Below, one piece after another: positions 15,243 to 25,484 of a stretch of DNA of 41,774 nt (the stretch's first letter is position 1; each line of letters opens with the position of its first letter). The translations under genes and the position numbers were made by a program. The stretch lies in NCBI RefSeq assembly GCF_001050375.1, contig NZ_KQ130492.1:1-41774 (forward strand), in the 5' to 3' direction. Below the pieces are notes generated by a model, which had not been told where the DNA came from, ran no database searches, and was given only the letters and a program-made list of their open reading frames with translations. Source of the DNA: Catenovulum maritimum. GTDB lineage: Bacteria; Pseudomonadota; Gammaproteobacteria; Enterobacterales; Alteromonadaceae.

Positions 15243-17660
15243 TTATGGGTTCTCCATTTGTTTACGCTTGGCTTTTGCTTTAGCAATCGTTGCTTTGATT
15301 TTTGCATCTCTTTCTGCTTTTGCTTTTTGTTCTGGGGTCAGATTATCTGGGTTCTGCGGTTCTGAATTTTGCTCTGTTGCAGTCGCCACTGCAGGATCAG
15401 TGTCTGACTTGTCTTCAGAATTTACTTCTTCCGATTGTGCTTGCTGTTGGTTTTGCTCTGCAGCTAATTTCTTCGCTTTAGCGCGCGCCACAGCAGCCAT
15501 AGCTTTCGCTTTGGCTGGGCTAATATCTGCTTCTTGATTTTGAGTTGGAGTATCTGGGTTTTCTGATAGCTCTTTGTTCTCTGTTTTTGCTTGTTCAGCG
15601 GCCAACTTTTTGGCTTTTGCACGCGCTACTGCAGCCATGGCTTTCGCTTTAGCTGGGCTGCTAGTGTTAGCAGTCGTGTTAGCTTCTTCCACACTTGGCG
15701 TTTGAGCTGATTCAGAAACCGTTTCCGCTGCGCTCGTTTCTGAATTTTCTTCCGCTTTGGCTTGCTCAGCGGCTAGCTTTTTGGCTTTTGCTCTCGCAAT
15801 TGCAGCCATAGCCTTTGCTTTAGCTGGGCTAATTTCAGCTGCTTGGTCTTGAACCTGAACTTCTGACGCTTCCGGTCGTTCGTTGTTTTCTGTTTTTGCT
15901 TGTTCAGTCGCTAGTTTTTTCGCTTTAGCACGCGCAATTGCAGCTTGCGCTTTTGATTTGGCATCGTTTACTGGAGCCGCAGTTTCATTTGCAATTATCT
16001 CATTTACACTTGTTTCTGCGCCTTGTTGCTGCGCTTTTTTCGCCTTAGCTCTTTCTATCGCGGCTTGCGCTTTAGATTTTGTGGTGTCGGCTGTTTGAAC
16101 AGGGCTGTTATTTTCTGTGGATTGCTTGGCTTTTAAAGCTTGAACTCTAGCAAGCGCTGCGGCAACTTTGTCTTTGTCGCCAGTGTTCTTTTCCATTGCT
16201 TGTCGGCGTTGTTCTGCCGCTTCTTTGTGTTTGTCTAATCTCGCTTGTTTTTCTTGTTCTAGTCTTAGATTTCGAGCATCAAACCTTTCTTTGGCTTTCT
16301 CTGCTTTTTTGTGCTCTGCTATTTCAGCTTTAATATCTGATTTTGCGACTCTATAGTATTGAACTAAAGGAATTTCGCTAGGGCAAACATACGCACAAGC
16401 GCCACATTCTATACAATCAAATAGGCTATAGCTTTGTGCTTTGTCGTATTCTTTCGCTTTTGAATGCCAATATAATTGCTGTGGTAGTAATGAAGCAGGG
16501 CAGGCATCTGCACACGCGCTACATCGAATACAAGCTTGTTCATTGTTATATTCAGGCAGTGCTTCATCGCTTGGGGCCAAAATACAGTTACTTATTTTGG
16601 TAATTGGTACTTCATCGCTCGCTAAGGTAAAGCCCATCATAGGACCACCCATAATGACTCTAGGTTTTGCTAGGGCTTGATAACCTTGCTGCGCAAGTAA
16701 ATGGCTAACTGGTGTACCAATTTTGACCCATAAATTGGTTGGGCTTGTTACTTGCTCGCCGGTAATGGTTACTACTCTTTCAATAAGTGGCTGACCTAAG
16801 GTCACTGCTTTATAAGCCGCATGTGCGGTTGCAACATTTTGACAAATAACACCAATATCAGCCGTAATGCCACCACTTGGAACTTCTTTGCCTGTGATCA
16901 CTTGAATTAATTGCTTTTCACCACCGGCAGGGTATTTGGTTGGAATCGCTCTAACTAGGTAATTTTTTAAACCTGAAATAGCTTGTTCCATTATCTCAAT
17001 TGCTTCAGGTTTATTTTTCTCGATGGCGATGACAACTAACTCAGGTTTTAAAAGGTGTTCGAATATTTGAATACCTTTGACGATTTCTTCTGAGTGCTCA
17101 CGCATAAGTGAATCATCAGCTGTAATATAAGGCTCGCACTCAACCGCGTTTATAATTAATACATCAATTGGCTGAGAATTAGCTTGTTTTACATATGTCG
17201 GAAATGCAGCGCCACCGAGTCCAGCTATACCTGCTTGTTGCAATTTATCCAATAGCTCAGGCTTAGTGAGTTGGCTGTAATCATCACACGGACTTAAATT
17301 AATACTAGCGTCTAAGCCATCAGGTTTGATGATAATGCAGAGCTCGGATAACCCAGAAGGGTGCGCGACTGTATGAGGCTCAATCGCTTCTACCGTGCCA
17401 GATGTTGGTGAGTGAACTGGCAAAGTCATATGGTTTAGACTTTGGCTTAATGCTTGACCCTTTAATACGGTATCACCAGGTTTGACTAAAATTTTGTCTG
17501 TTTTGCCAATGTGCTGTTTAATCGGGATATAAAAAAGATCAGGCAAGGTACTCACTTGAATACCCGTTTGTAAAGACATTGACTTGCGCTCAGGTGGGAA
17601 TACGCCACCTGGGAAATCCCATAAATAACCTGATTTTATTTTATCTATCAGAGAATCCAC
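15243..17660 (-). CDS. rsxC: Rnf/Rsx complex subunit C with long Ala/Lys repeat tail
   Basis: An 805-residue peripheral subunit that carries NADH- and FMN-linked chemistry and two [4Fe-4S] clusters. The N-terminal part matches NqrA/complex I 51-kDa-like domains (GLGGAAFPT at 148-156). Cluster ligands are Cys377/380/383/387 and Cys416/419/422/426. Residues about 440-800 are a charged, helical tail with about six repeats built on AKAMAAIARAKAKKLAAEQ, likely coiled coil. The start is GTG, supported by GGAG five bases upstream. Tail length varies widely in this family, so it probably does not alter catalysis. Confidence 0.95.
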   Translation of the reverse strand: MDSLIDKIKSGYLWDFPGGVFPPERKSMSLQTGIQVSTLPDLFYIPIKQHIGKTDKILVKPGDTVLKGQALSQSLNHMTLPVHSPTSGTVEAIEPHTVAHPSGLSELCIIIKPDGLDASINLSPCDDYSQLTKPELLDKLQQAGIAGLGGAAFPTYVKQANSQPIDVLIINAVECEPYITADDSLMREHSEEIVKGIQIFEHLLKPELVVIAIEKNKPEAIEIMEQAISGLKNYLVRAIPTKYPAGGEKQLIQVITGKEVPSGGITADIGVICQNVATAHAAYKAVTLGQPLIERVVTITGEQVTSPTNLWVKIGTPVSHLLAQQGYQALAKPRVIMGGPMMGFTLASDEVPITKISNCILAPSDEALPEYNNEQACIRCSACADACPASLLPQQLYWHSKAKEYDKAQSYSLFDCIECGACAYVCPSEIPLVQYYRVAKSDIKAEIAEHKKAEKAKERFDARNLRLEQEKQARLDKHKEAAEQRRQAMEKNTGDKDKVAAALARVQALKAKQSTENNSPVQTADTTKSKAQAAIERAKAKKAQQQGAETSVNEIIANETAAPVNDAKSKAQAAIARAKAKKLATEQAKTENNERPEASEVQVQDQAAEISPAKAKAMAAIARAKAKKLAAEQAKAEENSETSAAETVSESAQTPSVEEANTTANTSSPAKAKAMAAVARAKAKKLAAEQAKTENKELSENPDTPTQNQEADISPAKAKAMAAVARAKAKKLAAEQNQQQAQSEEVNSEDKSDTDPAVATATEQNSEPQNPDNLTPEQKAKAERDAKIKATIAKAKAKRKQMENP
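15268..16100 (-). repeat. In-frame repeats coding the RsxC tail
   Basis: About six repeats, each containing a variant of KAKAMAAxARAKAKKLAAEQ, separated by variable Glu/Ser/Thr-rich linkers. The closest copies lie at about 15463-15520, 15590-15660 and 15762-15835. Near identity at the DNA level makes slippage or recombination between copies likely. Confidence 0.8.
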
Positions 17661-17681
17661 TTCGACTCCAAAAATGTTCAG

Positions 17682-18242
17682 TTACTGAACTTGTTTAACA
17701 GGGATTGAATTAAGCTGCCAGCGCCATGTATCGGGTTTTTCCGCGACAGGGAGCATGTCGATACAATCGACAGGACAAGGTTCAACACAAAGGTCACAAC
17801 CTGTACATTCATCTTCTATTACTGTGTGCATGTGTTTGGCTGCGCCTAAAATCGCATCAACAGGACATGCCTGAATGCATTTAGTGCAGCCAATACATTC
17901 ATCTTCGCGTATATAAGCTATTTTTTTGACTGGTTCAGATGCTTCGCCTTCAGTGCCTGCGAGTGGTTTTACTTCTAAACCGGTCAAGTCGGCTAGTTTT
18001 TTTATTGTGGCGTCACCACCTGGTGGGCACTTATTGATGTCATCGCCATTGACTATGGCTTCAGCATAAGGTTTACAGCCCGGGTAACCACATTGGCCGC
18101 ATTGAGTTTGCGGTAAAACTTCGTCTATTTGATCAACTAAAGGATCGCTTTCAACTTTGAATTTTATTTGGGCATAACCTAAAACAGCGCCAAAAATGAG
18201 CGCGATTATGCCAAGTGCAAGTAATGAGTAAAATAAAATCAT
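17682..18242 (-). CDS. rsxB: Rnf/Rsx complex subunit B (iron-sulfur)
   Basis: A 186-residue ferredoxin-like subunit. An N-terminal membrane anchor (1-22) is followed by a 4Fe-4S domain with Cys48, Cys51, Cys56 and Cys72, then two ferredoxin motifs, [12 protein letters not shown] and [12 protein letters not shown]. It is expected to pass electrons between ferredoxin or partner flavins and the membrane subunits. Its start overlaps the rsxA stop by 4 bp, and rsxC begins 21 bp after its stop. Confidence 0.96.
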   Translation of the reverse strand: MILFYSLLALGIIALIFGAVLGYAQIKFKVESDPLVDQIDEVLPQTQCGQCGYPGCKPYAEAIVNGDDINKCPPGGDATIKKLADLTGLEVKPLAGTEGEASEPVKKIAYIREDECIGCTKCIQACPVDAILGAAKHMHTVIEDECTGCDLCVEPCPVDCIDMLPVAEKPDTWRWQLNSIPVKQVQ

Positions 18243-18823
18243 GATAATTTAATTAACCCTGTAAATCCTAAGAAGGCTAATGACATTAATCCGGCTGTTA
18301 CCATAGCGATGGCTGAGCCTTTAAACGGTTTTGGTATGTCGGCAGCTGCTAAGCGTTCTCGCATCGCAGAAAATAACACCAACACTAATGAAAACCCTAT
18401 CGCCGCAGAAAAACCGTATACAGCAGATTCAAGTAAGTTATGTGATTCGTTTATGTTTAATAACGCGACACCTAAAACGGCACAGTTAGTGGTAATAAGG
18501 GGTAAGAAAATACCGAGCAAGCGATATAAGCTTGGGCTGGTTTTATGCACGACCATTTCTGTAAATTGAACCACAACAGCGATAACTAGAATAAAGGCTA
18601 GGGTACGCAGAAACTCGATATCGAGTGGTAAGAGTATATATTGATTAATTAGGTAACTGGCTACAGAGGCTAAAGTTAAAACAAATGTCGTCGCAAGTGA
18701 CATACCAATTGCGGTTTCAACTTTGCCTGATACCCCCATAAATGGGCATAATCCAAGAAATTTTACTAATACAAAGTTGTTTACTAGCACAGTTGCAATA
18801 AACAGTAGTAGGTAATCTGTCAT
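18239..18823 (-). CDS. rsxA: Rnf/Rsx complex subunit A
   Basis: A 194-residue membrane subunit, first gene of the operon rsxABCDGE-nth. Six hydrophobic segments and the family motifs [16 protein letters not shown] and [14 protein letters not shown] are clear. It is paralogous to RsxE. The 116 bp between it and the csrD stop should hold the operon promoter, but I could not pick out a strong consensus. Confidence 0.96.
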   Translation of the reverse strand: MTDYLLLFIATVLVNNFVLVKFLGLCPFMGVSGKVETAIGMSLATTFVLTLASVASYLINQYILLPLDIEFLRTLAFILVIAVVVQFTEMVVHKTSPSLYRLLGIFLPLITTNCAVLGVALLNINESHNLLESAVYGFSAAIGFSLVLVLFSAMRERLAAADIPKPFKGSAIAMVTAGLMSLAFLGFTGLIKLS

Positions 18824-18939
18824 ATTCGTTTCGCAATTAATTAGCAGAGCAGGGCGTTATGAGCCGGATAATCGCCAATCTGTATCAGATCAGCTTAAAA
18901 TGGAGGGCTATTATCCAGTTTTACGGGCCAATTAACAAC

Positions 18940-20865
18940 TTAAGAAACACAAGGTTTTAGACTATTTTCGATAGATTTCGGTTTTGCGATTAAATAACCT
19001 TGGCAGCCATCAATAAACATTTGTTGTAATACTTGCTTTTCATCTAAGGTTTCAACACTTTCTGCTAACACACTGACACCTAATCTATGTGCGATATCAA
19101 TTAGAATGCGTACATAGTATTGATTATTTAAGTCTTCATTTATATGTCGACATAAACTGGCATCTAGTTTGATATAGTCTGGTTTAAATGACTGGAAAAA
19201 TTTTAAAGACATAAAGCTCACACCGAAATGTTCCACGGTTAATTTAGCACCGCATCTGTGGAGCATATTGATTAAGCGTTGTGCCTTATCCAAATTTTTA
19301 CTGATAGTGCCTTCAGAAACTTCAAAAATGAAACTGGTACTTAGGTTTTCTGATCTGAGTAGTCTGCGTTCTAGCCAGATAAAAAAAGCTTCGTCTTGAA
19401 TCGCTGAAGAGCTGAGGTTAATGGCTATTTTGCTCTCTGAATTAGCCGTGATAAATTCGATTGCTTGTTCGATAATTAGTTTATCAATTTCGATTATTTT
19501 TCCCATTCGAGTCGCCATAGAAACAAAGGTTTCAGTCGGCAATATATGCCCAGTATGACTCGTGAATCTCGCGAGTAGCTCGTTATAAATAAGACTCGAT
19601 TTATTGGTAGGCTCTATCACTTGGTTATAAAGCTGAATTCGTTGATTGTCGATCACATCGGCGATAACGGCTTTCCAATTTTGATTGCCATATTTAGCAC
19701 TAATATTATCTAAAACAGATTTATCTTTTTGGATATGCCAAGCGCTTTCTTGCTTGGTTTGGGCAATACTAATTCCAGTATCAGCGAGTGCCATTAACTC
19801 ACCCATAGAGTTACCCGATTGGTAAAGCACCATACCTACATATACATAGATTTCTTCACTGTTTTGATTAATCGATTTTAGCTGGGAAGATAATTTTTCG
19901 CCAAACTTGACCGCATCGCTATGGGATAAATTCGGCAGCAGCAAACCAAAATCTGTGCCGTTTAAGCGAAAGCATTTTCCATTCGTGTAGTTTTTTGTTT
20001 GCTGATTGAGTACTTGTGCGGTTTGAATTAAATAGTCATTGCCGTCTAAGAAACCCAAATTTTGATTTATTTCGGCTAAATTTGTCACCCGAGCTATGGC
20101 GAGTAAACCAAAGTTATTTTCTTCTTTTACGGTAAGTTGCTGCTCAAAGTGTTTTACAAACTCAATTCGGTTACTTAATCCTGTGAGGTCGTCGGTTAAA
20201 ATTGCCTGCTGGTAGGTTTTTGCCGAATCTTTCCAACGTTTAATTTGGACTAATAAATTTTCATGACTTATTTTTAGCGTTTTGGCTAAGCTGAGTACTG
20301 ATTTGGGGAGTTGATTAAAGTGGGCTTCATTCGCTTCTTCATTTTGCAGTTCAATAATGCTTTGGGCTTTTAATACAATACGATTAAAGAAAAATTGAGC
20401 GATGGCGGCAAGCAAAAATGATAAAACACAAAAAATTAAGCCTAGTGTTTTAATCATTTGATCTGTTTCAATATATAAGTGATTAGGTTTTAGCTTATAT
20501 ATAAGCTGTAAATCTGTTGTCTCAAAACGAGTGTGAACAGCTTGATACTTTAAAGATAATAATTCAAATAAGGTGAGAGATACGCTGGGAGTGGTTTTAT
20601 CATCTTGGTAAAAGTAGATTTGATGATTATTTTGATCTTTAAATTCTAAACTGGAATAGTCAAAACTTGATTTGATGTTTTTGATCAGTTGCTTGTGAGT
20701 TGCACTAGGGTTAAGTGAAACTAAGTTGATTAGCTGTGCTTGGTGCTTAATTTGCTCACTAGCAAGCTTTTGCTCTAATTGCTGAACTAAAAAAACAGAG
20801 AGTAGGGCGAATACTATAAACAAACAAGTAAATATAGGTACCCAAAAACGCCTGTATATCCCCAT
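18940..20865 (-). CDS. csrD: CsrD-like degenerate GGDEF/EAL membrane protein
   Basis: A 641-residue protein with membrane segments at about 8-28 and 142-162, a helical linker, a GGDEF domain and an EAL domain. Both signature motifs are degenerate: NGTDF (302-306) replaces GGDEF and ELL (429-431) replaces EAL. Length, topology and double degeneration match CsrD (MshH in Vibrio), which steers RNase E turnover of the Csr sRNAs rather than making c-di-GMP. The ATG at 20865 is chosen because GAAAGGA sits 8-9 bases upstream; a TTG 21 bases earlier is less likely. It could instead be another degenerate dual-domain protein. Confidence 0.7.
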   Translation of the reverse strand: MGIYRRFWVPIFTCLFIVFALLSVFLVQQLEQKLASEQIKHQAQLINLVSLNPSATHKQLIKNIKSSFDYSSLEFKDQNNHQIYFYQDDKTTPSVSLTLFELLSLKYQAVHTRFETTDLQLIYKLKPNHLYIETDQMIKTLGLIFCVLSFLLAAIAQFFFNRIVLKAQSIIELQNEEANEAHFNQLPKSVLSLAKTLKISHENLLVQIKRWKDSAKTYQQAILTDDLTGLSNRIEFVKHFEQQLTVKEENNFGLLAIARVTNLAEINQNLGFLDGNDYLIQTAQVLNQQTKNYTNGKCFRLNGTDFGLLLPNLSHSDAVKFGEKLSSQLKSINQNSEEIYVYVGMVLYQSGNSMGELMALADTGISIAQTKQESAWHIQKDKSVLDNISAKYGNQNWKAVIADVIDNQRIQLYNQVIEPTNKSSLIYNELLARFTSHTGHILPTETFVSMATRMGKIIEIDKLIIEQAIEFITANSESKIAINLSSSAIQDEAFFIWLERRLLRSENLSTSFIFEVSEGTISKNLDKAQRLINMLHRCGAKLTVEHFGVSFMSLKFFQSFKPDYIKLDASLCRHINEDLNNQYYVRILIDIAHRLGVSVLAESVETLDEKQVLQQMFIDGCQGYLIAKPKSIENSLKPCVS

Positions 20866-21021
20866 TGATAATATCCTTTCGATCAAATGAATTCTTTTTG
20901 ATTGAATCTTATCAGGTTTTTAGCAGGACTCAATTGATAACTGATTTAATATTGAGATTAGATTTATTAAGAAAAAGTAGTTTGGAATAAATAGAGATTT
21001 GAGCTAACTTGAAGAATAAGT

Positions 21022-21098
21022 TGGCTCCCCCTCCCCGACTTGAACGGGGGACCTGCGGATTAACAGTCCGTCGCTCTAACCAACTGAGCTAAGGGGGA
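21022..21098 (-). tRNA. tRNA-Asn (GTT)
   Basis: A 77-nt cloverleaf on the minus strand with acceptor TCCCCCT/AGGGGGA, D arm TAGCTCAGTTGGTTAGA, anticodon GTT in CTGTTAATC, T arm CCCCGTTCAAGTCGGGG and encoded CCA. It is the second gene of a tandem pair. Confidence 0.97.
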
Positions 21099-21126
21099 AT
21101 AACCTATTTTTGTCTAGATGAGAAGT

Positions 21127-21203
21127 TGGCTCCCCTTCCCCGACTTGAACGGGGGACCTGCGGATTAACAGTCCGTCGCTCTAACCAACTGAGCTAAAGG
21201 GGA
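21127..21203 (-). tRNA. tRNA-Asn (GTT)
   Basis: Nearly identical to the copy at 21022-21098. Only the acceptor stem differs (TCCCCTT/AAGGGGA), and the change is compensated on both strands. CCA is encoded. It is the promoter-proximal copy, 28 bp before the second. Confidence 0.97.
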
Positions 21204-22073
21204 ATCTCATCGTGCTGACGGGTGCGAATATTAATGATGCCCCCATGATCTGTCAACCATGTTTTTATAAAATATTGAATTATTTTTCACTTGATGGATA
21301 ATTGTTCGAATATCTACTATTTGTTGACCAATTTTAAGCTTTTTACGCCTCAGTTGGTTTTTCCTCCGCTTGATTTAACTTTGTGGCTTTATTCAATTTC
21401 GGTCTAAATCTTCTTAAATTACCTTTTTTTGACAGTTTGATTAAAATTTAGACATGACTTTTCGTCATTAAGATGAGCAAAGCTTTCGTTACAAATGTTA
21501 TAAATAAATGACACCTAATTTCTATACGCTAGGCAAAATAAGGGCTGGCGTTGGTTATCCACTAAAACTGTGGATAACTATGTTAATAAACTAGAATATC
21601 TCAGCCAAAGCCGCGTCGTTACTGTGTCAATAGTAAAATATTCAAAAAAATGATTTTTTTATAAAATCAATTTAAATCAGTGATTTAGGTTTTATCTTTC
21701 ACGATTTGACTGATTGTGGTGTTTTTTTGTGCGCCGCTTATATATACGCACAAGCTTTGTGCATAATATGAAAATGGATGCATTTTTTTGGTTGTTTTTT
21801 TACTATATTACTTGACACGGAGTAGTTTAAAAATTTTGAAAAGCAAGTGAGTTGTTTTTTATGTAAAAATTATGTGAATTTTAGTGAGTGTCTTGGTTTT
21901 ACTTAAATTCAGTTAATATTTGGCTTCTCTAGTATATAAAGGTACTTTTTATAGCAAAATAGACAGTTGAGAGCTTAATTTATTAATTTAGCTAACTTTT
22001 ATTATTAGCCCTTCTATACCATATCTATTAAACTAGCTTGCCTGAAAGCATTTTATTTAACTTTGGATTTTGA
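21204..22073. other. Long AT-rich intergenic region with inverted DnaA-box-like pair
   Basis: An 870-bp gap between the tRNA pair and the MATE gene. It contains the tRNA promoter and, at 21554-21578, GTTATCCAC and GTGGATAAC facing each other with a 7-base spacer; the right one contains a perfect TTATCCACA on the minus strand. The remainder is very AT-rich with poly-T runs. No gene, tRNA or clear structured RNA is seen. Confidence 0.5.
21228..21256 (-). promoter_or_regulatory. Sigma-70 promoter for the tRNA-Asn pair
   Basis: On the minus strand, TTGACA (21256-21251) and TAATAT (21233-21228) are 17 bases apart. The sequence after the -10 (TCGCACCCG) is GC-rich, as in stringently controlled stable-RNA promoters. 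It lies 25 bp upstream of the first tRNA. Confidence 0.75.
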
Positions 22074-23429
22074 GTGTCTAGCGCTAACAAGAAAAATGAC
22101 TTATTAAGCCAACCTATTGCGCCTACTTTAAAACGCATGACTGTCCCTATGGTAATGGGCATGATTGCGCTCATGTCTTTTAATTTAATAGATACCTTTT
22201 TTATCGGTTTAATTGGGACAGATGAGTTAGCCGCAATCAGTTTTACTTTCCCAATCACCTTTACAGTGATTAGTTTAACTATTGGTTTGAGTATTGGCAC
22301 ATCAGCCGTTATTGCTAAATCTTTAGGTGGAGGCAATCAGGAAATTGCTAAAACCCAAGGCATTAGTGCCATTCTCTTATCTATTATTTTAGTTATCTCT
22401 TTAGCTTTAATTGGCTACGCAACGATTGAACCTTTATTTAGCTTATTAGGCAGTGAAGCCAATACCATGCCTTTTATTAAGCAATACATGCAGATTTGGT
22501 ATTTAGGTGCAGTGTTTTTAGTATTACCCATGATAGGTAATGCAATATTGAGAGCTTCTGGTGACACTAAAACGCCTGGCTCTATTATGGCTTTAGGTGG
22601 TTTGATTAACGCGATTTTAGATCCGATTTTAATTTTTGGCTTCGGTCCAATAGAAGCAATGGGCATTGAAGGTGCTGCAATTGCGAGTCTTATCTCATGG
22701 ATTATTACCTCTTCAACTATATTATATTTACTCGCGGTTAAGCGGGGCTTAATTTCATTTAAAGTAAAATCTTGGTCAGACATCAAAATTTCGAGTTTGA
22801 GTATTGTTAAAATTGGTTTACCAGCCGCTGGAGCGAATATGCTGACGCCTATTGCCATGGCTATTTTAACTGCAATTATCGCTCAATATGGCCACGAAGC
22901 TGTTGCGGCTTTTGGAGTTGGCCAAAGATTAGAGTCGATTGCCTGTATTGTAATATTAGCTTTGTCTATGACTTTGCCTCCGTTTATTAGCCAAAATTAC
23001 GGTGCTGAGCAAGTTGATAGGGTTGTCCAGGCCTATGAAATATCGATTAAGTTCGTTCTAGTTTGGCAGTTTGGGATTTATCTATTACTTGCAGTATTAG
23101 CACCTTATATTGCAATTTTGTTTTCGTCTGAAACAGAAGTGCAAAGTTTAATTAAGCTATTTATTTGGACATTACCTTTATCCTATGGATGCCAAGGCAT
23201 TATTATTTTAACTAACTCGGCCTTTAATGCTTTGCATAAACCTTTAACTGCATTGCATTTAAGTATCGCTAGATTGTTTATTTTTTATGTGCCTTTTGCT
23301 TATATAGGGGGGGAGATTTATGGGGTTACAGGCTTATTTATAGGCTGCGTAATTGCAAATTTTTGTATGGCGACTGCCTCATTTTATCGATTTAGAAAAC
23401 AAGTCCAACAGTGTGGAGCTGCTTCGTAA
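22074..23429 (+). CDS. MATE family efflux transporter
   Basis: A 451-residue multidrug and toxin extrusion protein of the NorM/DinF-like superfamily, with about 12 hydrophobic segments in two homologous halves. It probably exports cationic compounds using a sodium or proton gradient; substrates are unknown. The start is GTG at 22074 with GGA six bases upstream; there is no suitable ATG nearby. Its stop is only 5 bp before the uvrB ATG, so the two are probably co-transcribed, which is unusual for a housekeeping repair gene. Confidence 0.88.
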   Translation: MSSANKKNDLLSQPIAPTLKRMTVPMVMGMIALMSFNLIDTFFIGLIGTDELAAISFTFPITFTVISLTIGLSIGTSAVIAKSLGGGNQEIAKTQGISAILLSIILVISLALIGYATIEPLFSLLGSEANTMPFIKQYMQIWYLGAVFLVLPMIGNAILRASGDTKTPGSIMALGGLINAILDPILIFGFGPIEAMGIEGAAIASLISWIITSSTILYLLAVKRGLISFKVKSWSDIKISSLSIVKIGLPAAGANMLTPIAMAILTAIIAQYGHEAVAAFGVGQRLESIACIVILALSMTLPPFISQNYGAEQVDRVVQAYEISIKFVLVWQFGIYLLLAVLAPYIAILFSSETEVQSLIKLFIWTLPLSYGCQGIIILTNSAFNALHKPLTALHLSIARLFIFYVPFAYIGGEIYGVTGLFIGCVIANFCMATASFYRFRKQVQQCGAAS

Positions 23430-23434
23430 ATACT

Positions 23435-25453
23435 ATGTCTGATATCGTCTTTGATTTAAATTCTGAATACCAACCAGCAGGCGACCAACCCACTGCTATC
23501 GCACAATTGATTGATGGTATAGATGCTGGTTTAGCCCAGCAAACCTTATTAGGTGTGACGGGATCGGGTAAAACTTTTACTATCGCCAATGTGATTGCTA
23601 AGTTAGGTCGTCCTGCTATCTTGATGGCACCGAATAAAACACTTGCGGCTCAGTTATATGGAGAAATGAAAGAGTTTTTCCCAAATAATGCGGTCGAGTA
23701 CTTTGTTTCTTATTATGATTATTATCAGCCTGAAGCGTATGTGCCTTCAACTGATACTTTTATCGAGAAAGATGCTTCAATTAATGATCATATAGAGCAA
23801 ATGAGGCTTTCAGCAACTAAAGCGTTACTTGAAAGACGTGATGTTATTATTGTTGCTTCGGTATCTGCGATTTATGGTTTGGGTGATCCTCAGTCATATA
23901 TGGCAATGTTATTACATTTGCGTCAAGGCGATATCCATGATCAGCGCGCGATTTTACGCCGATTAGCTGAAATGCAATACACCCGTAATGACATTGATTT
24001 TCAGCGCGGGACATATAGGGTAAGAGGAGATGTGATTGACATATTTCCTGCTGACTCTGAAAGAGATGCGGTCCGAGTTGAGTTATTTGATGAAGAAATT
24101 GAGCGTATTAGTATCTTTGATCCGTTAACGGGGGAAATTGATCGTCATTTAACCCGAGCGACTGTTTATCCAAAAACTCACTATGTGACACCAAGAGAAA
24201 AAATTGTCGAAGCTTGTGAACAGATCAAAGCAGAACTAAAAGTGAGGCAAGCTCAATTAAAAGATAATAATCGCTTGATTGAAGAGCAAAGAATTGTTCA
24301 ACGTACTCAATATGATTTAGAAATGATGTTGGAGTTAGGTTATTGCTCGGGGATTGAAAACTATTCTCGCTATTTATCCGGACGAGCGAATGGCGAGCCA
24401 CCACCAACGCTAATCGATTATTTACCTGCGGATGGCATTATGGTGCTAGATGAGTCGCATGTGACTGTACCTCAAATTGGCGCTATGTATAAAGGTGATA
24501 GGGCACGTAAGGAGAATTTAGTTGAGTATGGATTTCGCTTACCTTCAGCACTAGATAACCGACCGCTTAAGTTTGATGAGTTTGAACAAATTTGTCCGCA
24601 AACCATTTATGTTTCTGCAACGCCTGGCCCTTATGAATTAGAAAAATCAAATGGTGAAGTGGCAGAGCAGGTCGTAAGACCGACTGGATTACTTGATCCT
24701 GTGATTGAAGTTAGGCCTGTTGCCACACAAGTCGATGATTTGATGTCTGAGGCGAATAAAAGAATTGCCGTAGGCGAGCGCGTATTAGTAACAACATTAA
24801 CCAAACGCATGGCAGAAGATTTAACCGATTATTTAATGGAACATGGTTTAAAAGTTCGTTATCTGCATTCTGATATAGATACGGTTGAACGGATGGAAAT
24901 TATTCGAGATTTACGCTTGGGTGTATTTGATATCTTAATTGGGATTAACTTGTTAAGAGAAGGATTAGATATGCCGGAAGTTTCTTTAGTCGCTATACTC
25001 GATGCGGATAAAGAAGGCTTTTTACGCTCTGAACGTTCGTTAATTCAAACGATAGGTAGAGCGGCAAGAAACTTAAATGGTAAAGCGATTCTTTATGGCG
25101 ATAAAGTAACCAAATCGATGCGAAAAGCCATTGATGAAACTGAGCGCCGTAGAGAAAAACAAGTCCAATTTAACTTGGATAATGGCATTACACCAAAAGG
25201 TTTGAATAAAAAAATTACTGATGTCATGGACACAGGCTTTAGTGAATCGGATGCACCAAGTGGTAAAATTAAACTGCGTAAAGTCGCGGATAATAAAACA
25301 AACTATAAAGTTAAAACCGCCAACGAAATTGCTAAACAAATTAAAGAATTTGAGGCTAAAATGTTTGAACACGCACGCAATTTAGAGTTTGAACAAGCAG
25401 CGCAAATGCGAGATCAAATACAATCACTACAGCAAGCGTTATTAGAAGCATAA
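23435..25453 (+). CDS. uvrB: UvrABC excinuclease subunit B
   Basis: The 672-residue helicase-like damage-verification subunit of nucleotide excision repair. Walker A is GVTGSGKT (40-47), the beta-hairpin region follows ([17 protein letters not shown]), the Walker B-like motif is DESH, and late helicase motifs include [15 protein letters not shown] and QTIGRAARN. The C-terminal UVR domain ([20 protein letters not shown]) binds UvrC. The ATG at 23435 gives the usual N-terminus [18 protein letters not shown]; a GTG 24 bases earlier lies inside the MATE gene and is unlikely. Confidence 0.98.
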   Translation: MSDIVFDLNSEYQPAGDQPTAIAQLIDGIDAGLAQQTLLGVTGSGKTFTIANVIAKLGRPAILMAPNKTLAAQLYGEMKEFFPNNAVEYFVSYYDYYQPEAYVPSTDTFIEKDASINDHIEQMRLSATKALLERRDVIIVASVSAIYGLGDPQSYMAMLLHLRQGDIHDQRAILRRLAEMQYTRNDIDFQRGTYRVRGDVIDIFPADSERDAVRVELFDEEIERISIFDPLTGEIDRHLTRATVYPKTHYVTPREKIVEACEQIKAELKVRQAQLKDNNRLIEEQRIVQRTQYDLEMMLELGYCSGIENYSRYLSGRANGEPPPTLIDYLPADGIMVLDESHVTVPQIGAMYKGDRARKENLVEYGFRLPSALDNRPLKFDEFEQICPQTIYVSATPGPYELEKSNGEVAEQVVRPTGLLDPVIEVRPVATQVDDLMSEANKRIAVGERVLVTTLTKRMAEDLTDYLMEHGLKVRYLHSDIDTVERMEIIRDLRLGVFDILIGINLLREGLDMPEVSLVAILDADKEGFLRSERSLIQTIGRAARNLNGKAILYGDKVTKSMRKAIDETERRREKQVQFNLDNGITPKGLNKKITDVMDTGFSESDAPSGKIKLRKVADNKTNYKVKTANEIAKQIKEFEAKMFEHARNLEFEQAAQMRDQIQSLQQALLEA

Positions 25454-25484
25454 GCTTCCAATTAAAGGGATATGATAAGCAATT

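Noticed and set aside
15268-16680. Several plus-strand open frames opposite rsxC
   Set aside because: They are mirror frames of the Ala/Lys-rich repeats in rsxC. They lack ribosome-binding sites and read as Ala/Phe/Ser-rich strings with no domain.
21204-22073. Replication origin
   Set aside because: Only one inverted pair of DnaA-like boxes is present, with no 13-mer series and none of the usual neighbours (mnmG, mioC, dnaA).
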